Assembly: GCF_014287585.1 (NCBI RefSeq)
Contig: NZ_JACOOJ010000026.1
Location: 10,422 to 74,421, forward strand
Reading direction: 5' to 3'
Origin: Parabacteroides hominis
GTDB taxonomy: Bacteria; Bacteroidota; Bacteroidia; Bacteroidales; Tannerellaceae
Length of the DNA stretch: 64,000 nucleotides
Shown: positions 55,145 through 63,776 of the stretch, in pieces
How positions within the stretch are numbered: the stretch's first letter is position 1
Layout of the letters: each line of letters begins with the position of its first letter
The notes under the pieces: generated by a model
Told to the model about the DNA's origin: nothing
Database searches by the model: none
What the model saw: the letters and a program-made list of their open reading frames with translations, nothing else
Translations under genes and position numbers: made by a program

Positions 55145-55341
55145 TATGAACTCATCCTTTGTTTCTTTTACTATTCTGAATCCCAACTTAAATATATTCT
55201 TAATTCAGGTGTATTTATAATCTCTCTTGGGGGAGTTTCCATTCCTTTTGGGATGAAAATAGCCTCATAAAGAAAATCTCTTAATAAGAAAGATTCCTCT
55301 TGATATAAAGGGCGGATTCTGTAATTTATTGTATTGCTCAT
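55142..55341 (-). pseudogene. GNAT acetyltransferase remnant with internal deletion
   Basis: From the ATG at 55341 the frame reads MSNTINYRIRPLYQEES, then LYEAIFIPKGMETPPREI, a typical GNAT N-terminus, but stops at 55171 after 56 residues. From about 55190 a second frame reads LGFRIVKETKDEFIMV, the usual GNAT C-terminus, running into the next gene's start. About 100 central residues are missing and the frame is broken. The rest of the gap to 55531 shows nothing coding. Confidence 0.8.
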
Positions 55342-55531
55342 ATTGTTCACACTTTCGTTTCAAATCTGACATATTGTTTTTGCTGTATTTTCAGATACCA
55401 AATTGGTTGATTGCAGCTGTTATCCATATAATTCATTTTTTAGTAATGCCATAAAGATACAAAAAAGGAGCGACCAAAATGCTATTTGACTACTCCTTTC
55501 GGTTATATTTGAACTATTTAACTTTAACGAA

Positions 55532-56935
55532 TTACAATTTGAATCCTCTGCTTTTTCTTGGTTCTTTCACTGATTGTCGTAAACCTTGCCGAAGTTTCTC
55601 CCATTGCTCCTTAAACCATTCTCCGATTGGTTGCCTGTTTACGGTCAGTACCAATTTATTCTCATCAACCGAACTTTTCTCAACCTTGAAAGTGTCATTC
55701 TTGATTTCAAATTTTCGTCTATGTTCTTCGGAGTAAAGTTTTCCGCTACATCTGATAGCTTCCTTTTTGTTCAAAAGACTGTTTACCATATCTTTGGTAA
55801 ATCCGATGGCATAGCATAGTCTTTCCATTCTCAACATTTCTTTTAGCAATGGAAACCAGTTGAACGCTTTTTCAAGAATGGTATTCAATCGTGATATTTC
55901 CTTGTCTTTGGCTTCAAGCTCTTGATTATATATTCCTTGCAGGTTACGAATCTGCTTGCCGTGCTGTTCCTGCATTTGTTGCATCTTAACTTTTAATTCA
56001 TCAATGCCCTTGTCACGTTTGGCAATTTCATGACGTAAATTCTCGTTAGATTGTTCCAAATCTTTCAATTTACCGCTGCCGAAAAGAGAACCTACACCGT
56101 TGGTTATGGCAGTGGCTACATCGGTGGCTGTCTTCTTTAGTTTGTCTGTGCGTATCTCTGCTTTTACCTGTTTGAGTTCCTGTTCGGCAAGGCTTACCTG
56201 TTGCTCCTTGTATATCTTGGTTTCCTCTATACGTTGCAGTTCGGCTTTCTGCTTCTCAATGATGAAGTCGTTTCGTTCCAAATGCTCCTTACCTGTAACA
56301 GCTTTTGCCTGCCCACGTTCCATCAGGAGAATATCGGAAGCAAGGGTCTGCATGGTTGCCATATCCTCGTCATTGAGCTTTCGGCTCTTTCCGGTTTCGT
56401 GGTTCATCCAGTCAAATACGATATGAGCATGATAGTTCGGCTTGAACCATCTGCTTCCGATTTGAAAGCTTTCTTTGTCTTCCGCTTCCGGCTGACTGTT
56501 CAACCAATGCCCTTCATCTTTGTGCAGGAAAATCTGTAGCGGAGTGATGCCCCAGCGCTTTTGGCATTCTTCACCGAATTTGCGTACATCAGCCAGTGTG
56601 GTGTCCGGTCTGATAAGTAACACTCCTTCACGAATGGGTGAACATCCCGCCACCTTGATAATCTTTCCATTCTTTCCCTTACGTTCCCTCTCCTTTTCCT
56701 GCATGGCACGTCCGGTCTTTTCCTTGACCATCCGTTTGATGTTGTCATAGTGTGTTCGCAGTTCAGAAGTGCCGAAGTCGGGATTTATCCACTGCTCGTT
56801 GTCGATGGAGAGTTCGGGAACGACATAGATTCTGGACTCCCCGATGTTTCGCATATACTCGGCAGTCCTTCGGTTGTGTGCCTCGCTCGATGCGATGTTG
56901 CAAGGCTTGATATGTATGCTTGATTTTGTTGCCAT
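55532..56935 (-). CDS. MobV-family relaxase (Mob/Pre)
   Basis: A 467-residue DNA-nicking protein that starts conjugative mobilization. Motif I HIKPCNIASSEAHNRR (8-23) and the metal motif with H138, E141, H143 (HKDEGHW) and H169, H171 (YHAHIVFDW) are intact. The C-terminal half, about 225-350, is a long coiled coil rich in Glu/Lys/Gln. The oriT is expected close by; the 210-bp region just upstream holds several inverted repeats. Confidence 0.93.
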   Translation of the reverse strand: MATKSSIHIKPCNIASSEAHNRRTAEYMRNIGESRIYVVPELSIDNEQWINPDFGTSELRTHYDNIKRMVKEKTGRAMQEKERERKGKNGKIIKVAGCSPIREGVLLIRPDTTLADVRKFGEECQKRWGITPLQIFLHKDEGHWLNSQPEAEDKESFQIGSRWFKPNYHAHIVFDWMNHETGKSRKLNDEDMATMQTLASDILLMERGQAKAVTGKEHLERNDFIIEKQKAELQRIEETKIYKEQQVSLAEQELKQVKAEIRTDKLKKTATDVATAITNGVGSLFGSGKLKDLEQSNENLRHEIAKRDKGIDELKVKMQQMQEQHGKQIRNLQGIYNQELEAKDKEISRLNTILEKAFNWFPLLKEMLRMERLCYAIGFTKDMVNSLLNKKEAIRCSGKLYSEEHRRKFEIKNDTFKVEKSSVDENKLVLTVNRQPIGEWFKEQWEKLRQGLRQSVKEPRKSRGFKL

Positions 56936-56982
56936 AGTTTCTTTTTTTGTTTACATTAGATTATTTTGCCCACTTTCGCAGA

Positions 56983-57147
56983 GGGGTTCTTAGGGGTACA
57001 ACCCATAAGCGGAGATTGCAAAGAGAGGGTCACTCTTTGCTCGGGGTTCTCAGGGGTGAAACGCCTTGAGTGGGTTATTAGGGCAAAGCCCTAATCCCCT
57101 CGGGAGAGCCCACAACTACGAAAGCGGAGCGTGTAGTTATAGTGGGC
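56983..57147. other. Candidate oriT/control region with direct and inverted repeats
   Basis: Two 20-bp direct repeats (56983-57002 and 57043-57062, GGGGTTCT-Y-AGGGGT core, 17/20 identical) and three inverted repeats: GCAAAGAG/CTCTTTGC (57018-57040), TTAGGGC/GCCCTAA (57078-57094) and GCCCACAACTAC/GTAGTTATAGTGGGC (57108-57147, nested). It lies between the primase and relaxase genes, where MobV-type oriTs usually sit. Nick site not identified. Confidence 0.55.
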
Positions 57148-58103
57148 TATAACCGAAAGCCGTTTTTCTTTTTCGGTGATTGGCTGCGCACCTCTTTGAC
57201 GGACAGGGCTTGCCTTTTTCTTTCAGCCTGTTTCTGCAAGTATTCATTCAAGTCCTTGCATCCGCTGTAAGTCTGCGAAGCGTCACGGATGTATAGGTCT
57301 CTGCCGTATTCCTTGCGGATTTGTCGGAGAGCTTCCATGCCTGCATGGTCGTTGTCGAAAAAGCAGTGGATGCGTTCGTATCTGCCCAACGGATAGAGCG
57401 CCTTGTTCACATTCGATACGGAGTTCAATACGATGTAGTCCTGTCCGTCCAGCTCCGGATAATTCGGGCTGCTCTCCTGTCTCAAGGTCAGAAAGGAGAG
57501 ATAGTCCATGAACCCCTCGAACACATAACAGGTATTCCTTGCTTTTCCCGATTGTCTGATGTGGGAGATTTCCTTTGGGGCGATGCAGCCCTTGAAATAG
57601 CGGTTGCGAACCTCATATCCACCCGATACGTTGGGAAAGGCGATGGCGAAATACCGCTTGCTGTTGTGGGCGAAACGAGCTTCACTGCATTCTCTTTTCG
57701 CCAGCTCCGTATTTACTCCTCTTTCCTGCAAGTAGGCAAACAGGGCAGGAGATGATAACGGAACTATTTCCAACTGTTGGAAGCTCGGCTCGGAAGAGCT
57801 TTGCTTTCCAAAAGAGAAAGATACCGGGCGCACATGCGGTGTCTGCTCCGCTATCCGTTTCAAGATGTAAGGTACATGGTCGGTAGCGTACAAATGTGCA
57901 GCCAGTTCTATGATGCCACCACCTTTACCCAAACCGAAGTCATACCATTGTTCACGTTCGGTATTTACTTTGAACGACGCTTCAGTCTCTTCCCGAAACG
58001 GAGATTTGTACCAAAGGTTGATACCTTGTTGTTTTACTGGTGAATAACCCAAACTGTGCAGATAATCCGCTATCCTGATTTGCTTGGCTGTCTGTATATC
58101 CAT
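57147..58103 (-). CDS. Toprim-domain DNA primase of mobile element
   Basis: A 318-residue DnaG-like protein. The N-terminal part (SPFREETEASFKVNTEREQW, then YDFGLGKGGGIIELA) resembles the CHC2 zinc-finger region but has lost the cysteines. The Toprim domain has the catalytic Glu E196 (VFEGFMDYLSF) and the DxD pair D250/D252 (FFDNDHAG). It is shorter than chromosomal primases. Expected to prime replication of the excised circle or transferred strand (inference from family). Confidence 0.9.
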   Translation of the reverse strand: MDIQTAKQIRIADYLHSLGYSPVKQQGINLWYKSPFREETEASFKVNTEREQWYDFGLGKGGGIIELAAHLYATDHVPYILKRIAEQTPHVRPVSFSFGKQSSSEPSFQQLEIVPLSSPALFAYLQERGVNTELAKRECSEARFAHNSKRYFAIAFPNVSGGYEVRNRYFKGCIAPKEISHIRQSGKARNTCYVFEGFMDYLSFLTLRQESSPNYPELDGQDYIVLNSVSNVNKALYPLGRYERIHCFFDNDHAGMEALRQIRKEYGRDLYIRDASQTYSGCKDLNEYLQKQAERKRQALSVKEVRSQSPKKKNGFRL

Positions 58104-58179
58104 AAAATGATTGTTTTAGTAGTTGGTGAATTGGTTTATTTTTCTTTTCGCCCGTACCTTTTCAGAAAGTACGGTCTAT

Positions 58180-58305
58180 AATCACTTCACTAAATTCTCG
58201 TATATATAGAATACGGTAATAAAGTGAAGCGATTTAGTCCCATTTCCCTGAAATCACTTCGCTTTATCCTTAATATATAGACCCACAGAATAAAGTGAAG
58301 CGATT
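58180..58305. repeat. Two tandem 55-bp inverted-repeat units, candidate replication origin
   Basis: Unit 1 (58180-58234) and unit 2 (58252-58305) each begin AATCACTTC(A/G)CT, contain TATATAGA near the centre and end AAAGTGAAGCGATT, so each is an inverted repeat and the two are direct copies. They lie between the primase and RepA-like genes. Iteron-like origin function or autoregulation is an inference. Confidence 0.6.
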
Positions 58306-58317
58306 ACAAGCAACAGG

Positions 58318-59400
58318 CTAATAGTGAAAGTCGGGCATGAATGTGTATTTTCTGCCGTTCTCCTGCACTATCATCCGCTTGTTGCGAAGCATGGTGATGA
58401 GCAGTACCGCCTTTTGATGGTTCAGCTTTACACCTATTGACGTATAGCTTTTGATTAAAGCATCTTCCAGTTCCTTGTAACCGTATTCCTCTTTCAGCCC
58501 GAAAACGGCTTCCAATGCGATACGATGCTGCTGTTCGGTGATATGCCTGTAAGGGTCGAACTTTTCTTCCTCGGGTCTTCCCGGTTTCCTGCTTTCTGTT
58601 TTGTAGCCCTCTATGAGTTCTGGGAGGGCACTATCGTTGATGCGAAAGGCAAAAGGCTCGAAATCCATTGCCCGGATGTGCATGGCGGAAACACTGCTTA
58701 TATCCCCGTTGCTCTTGTCCTTTTCCACCAGCAATACAGTTTCCGCTTTATTGCTCAACTCCGTGCCGATATGCCCTCTCGCATTCTCATCCCCTTTGTT
58801 CTGGTGCAGTATCGTATGGATATGTATCTGCCTGTCGTCCGTCCACTGCATCAGTTTGGATATGATGCGTGTGGATTCGCCGGGACTGTTGATATCATAT
58901 ACCATGTCACGGATACCATCTATGATTACAAGCCCAATGTCGGGCGTATTATAGATAGCCTGTTCGACAATCTTTATACGCTGCTCAGGTGTGTATTTTC
59001 TCAAGGCGAGAAACTCAAGGTTCTCATTATCCCTGTCATCAGGCAAGCCAGCCATCCGTAAAATACGTTTCATGACTTTCAGGCAATGATAAGGACTTTG
59101 CTCCGTATCAACATAAAGCACTTTCCGCTTCCCGTCGGAGAGTTCCGCTACATACCGCAACACTGTGCCATTCTTCAATGCAGCGGCTACAATAGCCGAA
59201 ACATTGAATGTCTTTTTACTTTTGGCTTTGCCGATGGATGCACTGAAATTGCCCAATGTCCCAATGACAGAACCATGCACTTTGAGGATTTCAGGTGCTT
59301 TCTCATAACTTTTCGACAGACTCAAACGTGAGGCTTGCCAAAGGATTATGGCTTCTTCTGCCGATATATCCTTAGTTTCTCTTATATAGTCCATAGCCAT
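58318..59400 (-). CDS. RepA-like AAA/RecA-fold ATPase
   Basis: A 360-residue ATPase of the plasmid RepA/hexameric-helicase type. The P-loop is the variant GKAKSKKT (57-64), common in Bacteroidetes mobile elements; VLYVDTEQSP and IGLVIIDGIRDM supply the Walker B region, and HTILHQNKGDENARGHIGTEL is the downstream motif. The C-terminal 100 residues look like a winged helix. It probably unwinds or initiates replication of the element with the adjacent primase. Confidence 0.85.
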   Translation of the reverse strand: MAMDYIRETKDISAEEAIILWQASRLSLSKSYEKAPEILKVHGSVIGTLGNFSASIGKAKSKKTFNVSAIVAAALKNGTVLRYVAELSDGKRKVLYVDTEQSPYHCLKVMKRILRMAGLPDDRDNENLEFLALRKYTPEQRIKIVEQAIYNTPDIGLVIIDGIRDMVYDINSPGESTRIISKLMQWTDDRQIHIHTILHQNKGDENARGHIGTELSNKAETVLLVEKDKSNGDISSVSAMHIRAMDFEPFAFRINDSALPELIEGYKTESRKPGRPEEEKFDPYRHITEQQHRIALEAVFGLKEEYGYKELEDALIKSYTSIGVKLNHQKAVLLITMLRNKRMIVQENGRKYTFMPDFHY

Positions 59401-59408
59401 GTCTCCCG

Positions 59409-59717
59409 TTATTTCCGTCCTCCTGTTTTCTTTCCGGCAAGTTCAAGGGCAAGCTCCACATCCACGATAATCTTGCGCCCTATCTGAGTGATTGCCTTGT
59501 CAATCTTTCCGCTTTTCTTGATGCGGTTGGCGGTGGGCAGACTGCACCCGAACAGTTTGGCTATGCCCAGTATTCCATACACATACTTTCTTTCTGCGTC
59601 CGTAACGGGCTGTGGCTGCGTTTCCGTTTGATGGGAAGCGTGCTTGCTTAGGAATATGAACTCTTCGCCTGTCATCTGCCAGACGGGTTTTGATAATAAC
59701 TCTTGAAGATTTGTCAT
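59409..59717 (-). CDS. DUF3853-family helix-turn-helix protein
   Basis: A 102-residue small DNA-binding protein with a MerR/excisionase-like helix-turn-helix (YGILGIAKLFGCSLPTANRI, then KSGKIDKAI). This family regularly sits upstream of RepA and primase in Bacteroidetes mobilizable elements and may act as an excisionase or a regulator. 8 nt before the RepA-like gene, so co-transcribed. Confidence 0.82.
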   Translation of the reverse strand: MTNLQELLSKPVWQMTGEEFIFLSKHASHQTETQPQPVTDAERKYVYGILGIAKLFGCSLPTANRIKKSGKIDKAITQIGRKIIVDVELALELAGKKTGGRK

Positions 59718-59941
59718 CGTCCAATCAATTTAGTCGTTTAACAATCAGCCCTGCGCACTGGCTGTTATTTCTGTTCTCGAACGATGCAAAATTAGGTGGG
59801 GGCGTAAGTGGTAAGGATGTGGTTGATATAACTGGAGTGTATTGTTATTTATCTGAATATCAGATAATAAAAAATACCACTCAAAAATTAATTTGAGTGG
59901 TAAAAGTGGTTATTTCGTAAAATGTCAGGGTGTATCACGGA

Positions 59942-60979
59942 TTATCGGAATATTGCGTCCATTTCTTTGGCAAACTTTTGGTTGCTGTCGCTTGGAAAAT
60001 CGGAAACAGGTTCCTTGTATTTTGACTTATAGTAGTTCTCTTCAATATCCAGCATTTTAAGGATATTCTTCTTCCAATTTTCCCTGTCAAGTTTGTGAAG
60101 TTGTTCGCTCATTAGGAATATCAGATAACAGACACGTATTTTCTCTCTCGGCTTTATTTTCAGCTTGCATTTGCCGGGGCGCAGATTCATACAAGCATAG
60201 AAATCATATTCGGAAATATTCTCGAATTGTTCTCCTACGCAGGTCGTGTGAACGAGCGAAAGCAACTTCCTGTCGAAATACTCGTGTTGTTCCTCTTTGG
60301 GTGCTTCCTCTTGTATATCAGGTTCGCTTGGTTTGGTTAGTTCTTCCGGTTTATCTTTAGCTACGGGAATATATTTTGCTAATATTTCCATAAAATGAAG
60401 ACTCAACTTGTAAACATCTCCGCAGCAGTTCTCTATATATTGGAAAGCCTCTTTTCTTGCTTGCTTTTGCAATTCATAAAGCCTGTTCAGTTCTTCTTTT
60501 TCTTTCTCATATTCAGACTTGCAGCGTTCATATTCTTTTTCGGCTTGCATTTCTTCTTCTGCCGAATGTTTCCTGTAACCAATGGAATCATACCTGTTGT
60601 ATGCTTCATTCAAAGGCTTGCTTAATTTTTGTGTAACCTCCAATTGTGCCTTTATATCAGTATCATATCTGCCAGCGAAGTTGTAGCACACACGAGAAAT
60701 TATCTCATCATCAAACAATGGGTGTTTTTCATAAATCAATATGTTTTTCTCTATCTCGGTTCTCAGGCTGTTGAGAATCAGAGTGTACTGTTCTTTCTGC
60801 TTGTCATGTACCAATTCAAGGATAGCTGCTTCAAAAGCTTTTGTATCATTGTATTGCTTGTAGAAGTTCGTGATGAATTTCTGCTTGTCAAAAGAGAAAG
60901 TATGGCTGACAATAAAGTCACTGTATATTCTGTTGAGTTCACCGTATTGGGGAATCATAATCTGTATTTCTGCTGCCAT
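59942..60979 (-). CDS. Unknown coiled-coil protein, partner of DUF1016 nuclease
   Basis: A 345-residue protein I do not recognise. No signal peptide or membrane segment. Residues about 125-185 are a charged coiled coil (EMQAEKEYERCKSEYEKEKE type); 215-235 is an acidic, proline-rich linker; 235-300 contains FENISEYDFYACMNLRPGKC, a compact segment that could be an RNA- or protein-binding fold. It begins 11 nt after the DUF1016 stop, so the two form an operon. A/T-rich compared with the host genes. Possible accessory subunit (inference). Confidence 0.7.
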   Translation of the reverse strand: MAAEIQIMIPQYGELNRIYSDFIVSHTFSFDKQKFITNFYKQYNDTKAFEAAILELVHDKQKEQYTLILNSLRTEIEKNILIYEKHPLFDDEIISRVCYNFAGRYDTDIKAQLEVTQKLSKPLNEAYNRYDSIGYRKHSAEEEMQAEKEYERCKSEYEKEKEELNRLYELQKQARKEAFQYIENCCGDVYKLSLHFMEILAKYIPVAKDKPEELTKPSEPDIQEEAPKEEQHEYFDRKLLSLVHTTCVGEQFENISEYDFYACMNLRPGKCKLKIKPREKIRVCYLIFLMSEQLHKLDRENWKKNILKMLDIEENYYKSKYKEPVSDFPSDSNQKFAKEMDAIFR

Positions 60980-60990
60980 ATACGCTTGGT

Positions 60991-62280
60991 TTATGGATTC
61001 TTATCTTTATCAAGAAAGGAAGCCAGTTCTTCTTCCACTTCTTCTATACTTGGCAGGGCTGATTTTAAGTTCTCAGGTATAGCCTTGCTCAGTTGGTAAT
61101 CGCTGATGCCTATCGGTTGGTCGTAGCCTGTCAATGCGTATTGCGCTACAACTTCGTCTTTTCCCTTGCACAGCAACAACCCGATAGTCTTGTTGTCATT
61201 CTCTCCCCTCAGTTTGTCATCCACAACATTGATGTAGAAGTTCAGTTGCCCCGCATACTCTGGTTTGAATGGGGTAGCCTTTAATTCCACTACGATGTAT
61301 GCATGTAGGGGAATGGAATACAGAATCAGGTCGGCATAGAAATCGCTGTTACCAATTTGAAAATGCTTCTGTCGGGCAACGAAAGCAAAGCCATTGCCCA
61401 TTTCCAGCAAGTAACGGGTGACGTGCTTAACCAGTTGTTCTTCTATGTCCCTTTCGTCTGCCTTTTCCTTAGTTCCAACCAAGTCAAAGATGTACGGGTC
61501 TTTCAGAAGGTAATTGGCAAGGTCGCTTTGAGGTGCAGGAAGCGTGGATGTGAAATTGTTTACCTTATTATTGCTGATTTGTCTGCTATACAGATTGGTT
61601 TCAATTTCTATTTTAAGAACATTGCTGCTCCAGCCCATTTCCACGGACTGTTTCATGTACCAATATCCTATGCCTAACGGTAATGAGCCATCAAGTATAA
61701 CCATTTGGCTTGCCCAGTTTATTCTGGCGACAGGGGAGTTCAAGAAAATTTTTTCTATCTCCATAATCCCCATCCTGTAAATGGCAGAAACGGTTTTCTC
61801 TACGTCCTGAATTTGCGCAGGAGCTTCCTGCGTAAATTCTAAAGACTGACAATCAGTGGATTGCATTTGCGCAGTAAGTTCCTGCGTAAATTGCTTGTCG
61901 TTCAGTTTCAATACTTCGTTTGTCACATTCTGTATGTTTGGAACAGATAGTCTTACATCCGTATCAATGAAACTTCTTAGCACACTCAGCGGATATGTCC
62001 GTGCGAATTGGCACATATAAGTAAGGTTGCGTTCCGAATAGCCTTTCTTTTCGGGATAATTGAACCGGATAGCCTTTGCCAATTGCTTGATGATTTTACT
62101 TCCCCACCCATGCTGTTGCTGATGATAGAGAATATAGTTGCCCACTTTCCAGTAGTGGAACAGCATTTGCGCATTGGCTGCGACAATCAGTCTTACTTGT
62201 GCCTGTTCTATTTCCGAACCGACTGCGTGTATGAACGCATTTAAGTCCGTTTTTTCTATGTTGGATTCCTTGTTGTTCAT
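60991..62280 (-). CDS. DUF1016/YhcG-family PDDEXK nuclease
   Basis: A 429-residue protein. The N-terminal DUF1016 helical domain (about 10-105) has LFHYWKVGNYIL, GWGSKIIKQLAKAI and GYSERNLTYMCQFA. The C-terminal PDDEXK nuclease domain (about 280-390) has catalytic D317 in FYADLILYS and E332/K334 in IVVELKATPFKPEYAGQLNFY. Members are linked to DNA processing and often sit near restriction systems or in mobile elements; function is not established. Residues 130-158 contain two copies of an 11-residue peptide from an in-frame 54-bp duplication. Confidence 0.88.
   Translation of the reverse strand: MNNKESNIEKTDLNAFIHAVGSEIEQAQVRLIVAANAQMLFHYWKVGNYILYHQQQHGWGSKIIKQLAKAIRFNYPEKKGYSERNLTYMCQFARTYPLSVLRSFIDTDVRLSVPNIQNVTNEVLKLNDKQFTQELTAQMQSTDCQSLEFTQEAPAQIQDVEKTVSAIYRMGIMEIEKIFLNSPVARINWASQMVILDGSLPLGIGYWYMKQSVEMGWSSNVLKIEIETNLYSRQISNNKVNNFTSTLPAPQSDLANYLLKDPYIFDLVGTKEKADERDIEEQLVKHVTRYLLEMGNGFAFVARQKHFQIGNSDFYADLILYSIPLHAYIVVELKATPFKPEYAGQLNFYINVVDDKLRGENDNKTIGLLLCKGKDEVVAQYALTGYDQPIGISDYQLSKAIPENLKSALPSIEEVEEELASFLDKDKNP
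61810..61892. repeat. In-frame 54-bp duplicated palindromic repeat inside DUF1016 gene
   Basis: Copies at 61810-61838 and 61865-61892 share ATTTGCGCAG...TTCCTGCGTAAATT and are offset by exactly 54 bp (18 codons). Each is itself an inverted repeat. They encode FTQELTAQMQ and FTQEAPAQIQ. Confidence 0.75.
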
Positions 62281-62343
62281 ATTGTGATAATGGTTTCTGC
62301 AAATATACTTATTGATAACTGTTTATGAAACTAATTGATACTT

Positions 62344-63627
62344 TTATAGTTGATTAAATTTGTTCATGGCGTTTGCCCTGATGTCATCTGCTATGTCAAT
62401 GTAGGGTTTCATGGCTTTGTAGTCACTGTGTCCCGTCCATTTCATGACCACCGGTGCCGGAATTCCGAGTGCCAACGCATTACAGATGAAAGTCTTTCTT
62501 CCGGCATGGGTACTTAACAATGCGTATTTGGGCGTGACTTCATCTATGCGCTCATTTCCCTTGTAGTAGGTTTCCCGTACAGGTTCGTTGATTTCCGCCA
62601 GTTCACCCAGTTCTTTCAGATAATCGTTCATCTTCTGATTGCTGATGACGGGTAATGCCATGTGGTTCTCGAAATGAACATCCTTGTATTTTTCAAGAAT
62701 CGCTTTGCTGTGGTCGTTCAGTTCGATTATCAGGCTGTCCGCAGTCTTGACTGTGGTGACTTCAATGTGGTCGGGCTTAATATCACTTCTTTTAAGATTA
62801 CGAACATCCGAATATCGTAAACTCGTGAAACAACAGAACAGAAAGACATCCCTGACACGTTCCAAATACTGCTTGTCATGTGGTATCTGATAATCTTTCA
62901 GCTTGTTCAGTTCATCCCATGTTAGGAATATTACCTTTTTAGGGGTTGTTTTCAATTTTGGTTTGAATGCGTCGTATGCAATGTTCTGATGATACCCTTT
63001 TTTGAAGCTCCAATGCAGGAACCATTTGAGAAATCCCATCTGCTTACCGATGGTGCTGTTCCTCATGTCCTTTTTGTCACGCAGGAAGTTCACATACTCG
63101 TTCAAGCCGAACTCGTTGAAGTATTCAAAGGTTACATCTTCCTTGAACTCTTTGAGGTGGTTTTTCACTGCTGAGAATTTCTCGTAGGTGGATGCCGTCC
63201 AATTATTCTGGTTGCCACACTCTTTTACAAACTCATCGAACACTTCCCAAAAACTTATCTGCGCTTCTTCCTGCTGTTCTTCACTGCTGTCTTTCATCCG
63301 CAGATTGAACGCATCCTTTAGCTGTTGGGTGGTGGGCATGGTTTCCTGTACCTCAAACTCCTTGAACACGTTTTGCATTTCGGCATAGTATTTCAGTAAG
63401 TCCGCATTGATTTCGGATGCGCTTTGTTTCAGCTTGTTGGTGCATCCATTCTTTACCCGTTGTTTGTCGGCATCCCATTTGGCTACGTCAATCCGGTAGC
63501 CTGTTGTAAACTCGATGCGTTGGCTTGCGTATATGACACGCATACGGATAGGCACGTTCTCCACGATTGGCACACCGTTCTTCTTCCGGCCCTCCAATGC
63601 AAAAATGATGTTACGTTTGATATTCAT
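62344..63627 (-). CDS. int: Tyrosine site-specific integrase
   Basis: A 427-residue recombinase that inserts and excises the element at tRNA-Ser. Arm-binding N-terminus (1-90), SAM-like core-binding domain (about 120-225) and catalytic domain with R271 (TSLRYSDV), H374-R377 (HAGRKTF), H400 (TGHSDY) and nucleophile Y409 all intact. The start at 63627 is preferred; the frame extends to 63684 through the arm-type repeats. An arm repeat (TTGGGTG) ends 9 nt before the ATG, so the integrase may repress its own gene (inference). Confidence 0.94.
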   Translation of the reverse strand: MNIKRNIIFALEGRKKNGVPIVENVPIRMRVIYASQRIEFTTGYRIDVAKWDADKQRVKNGCTNKLKQSASEINADLLKYYAEMQNVFKEFEVQETMPTTQQLKDAFNLRMKDSSEEQQEEAQISFWEVFDEFVKECGNQNNWTASTYEKFSAVKNHLKEFKEDVTFEYFNEFGLNEYVNFLRDKKDMRNSTIGKQMGFLKWFLHWSFKKGYHQNIAYDAFKPKLKTTPKKVIFLTWDELNKLKDYQIPHDKQYLERVRDVFLFCCFTSLRYSDVRNLKRSDIKPDHIEVTTVKTADSLIIELNDHSKAILEKYKDVHFENHMALPVISNQKMNDYLKELGELAEINEPVRETYYKGNERIDEVTPKYALLSTHAGRKTFICNALALGIPAPVVMKWTGHSDYKAMKPYIDIADDIRANAMNKFNQL

Positions 63628-63629
63628 AT

Positions 63630-63669
63630 TTGGGTGCGTTTGAATTTCTACACCCAAATATACACCCAA
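63630..63669. repeat. Right-end integrase arm-type repeats
   Basis: Inverted TTGGGTG at 63630-63636 and ACACCCAAATATACACCCAA at 63650-63669, the mirror in layout of the left-end array (18 of 20 bases identical in the direct pair). Confidence 0.75.
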
Positions 63670-63776
63670 AAATTGAAATAGCAAAAGGTATTTAGAAAGA
63701 TTTAGATTTACTCTGCATTGTATATAATATATGATTATCAGTGATTTGCAATTTTATGATATTTTTTGAAAGCGTA

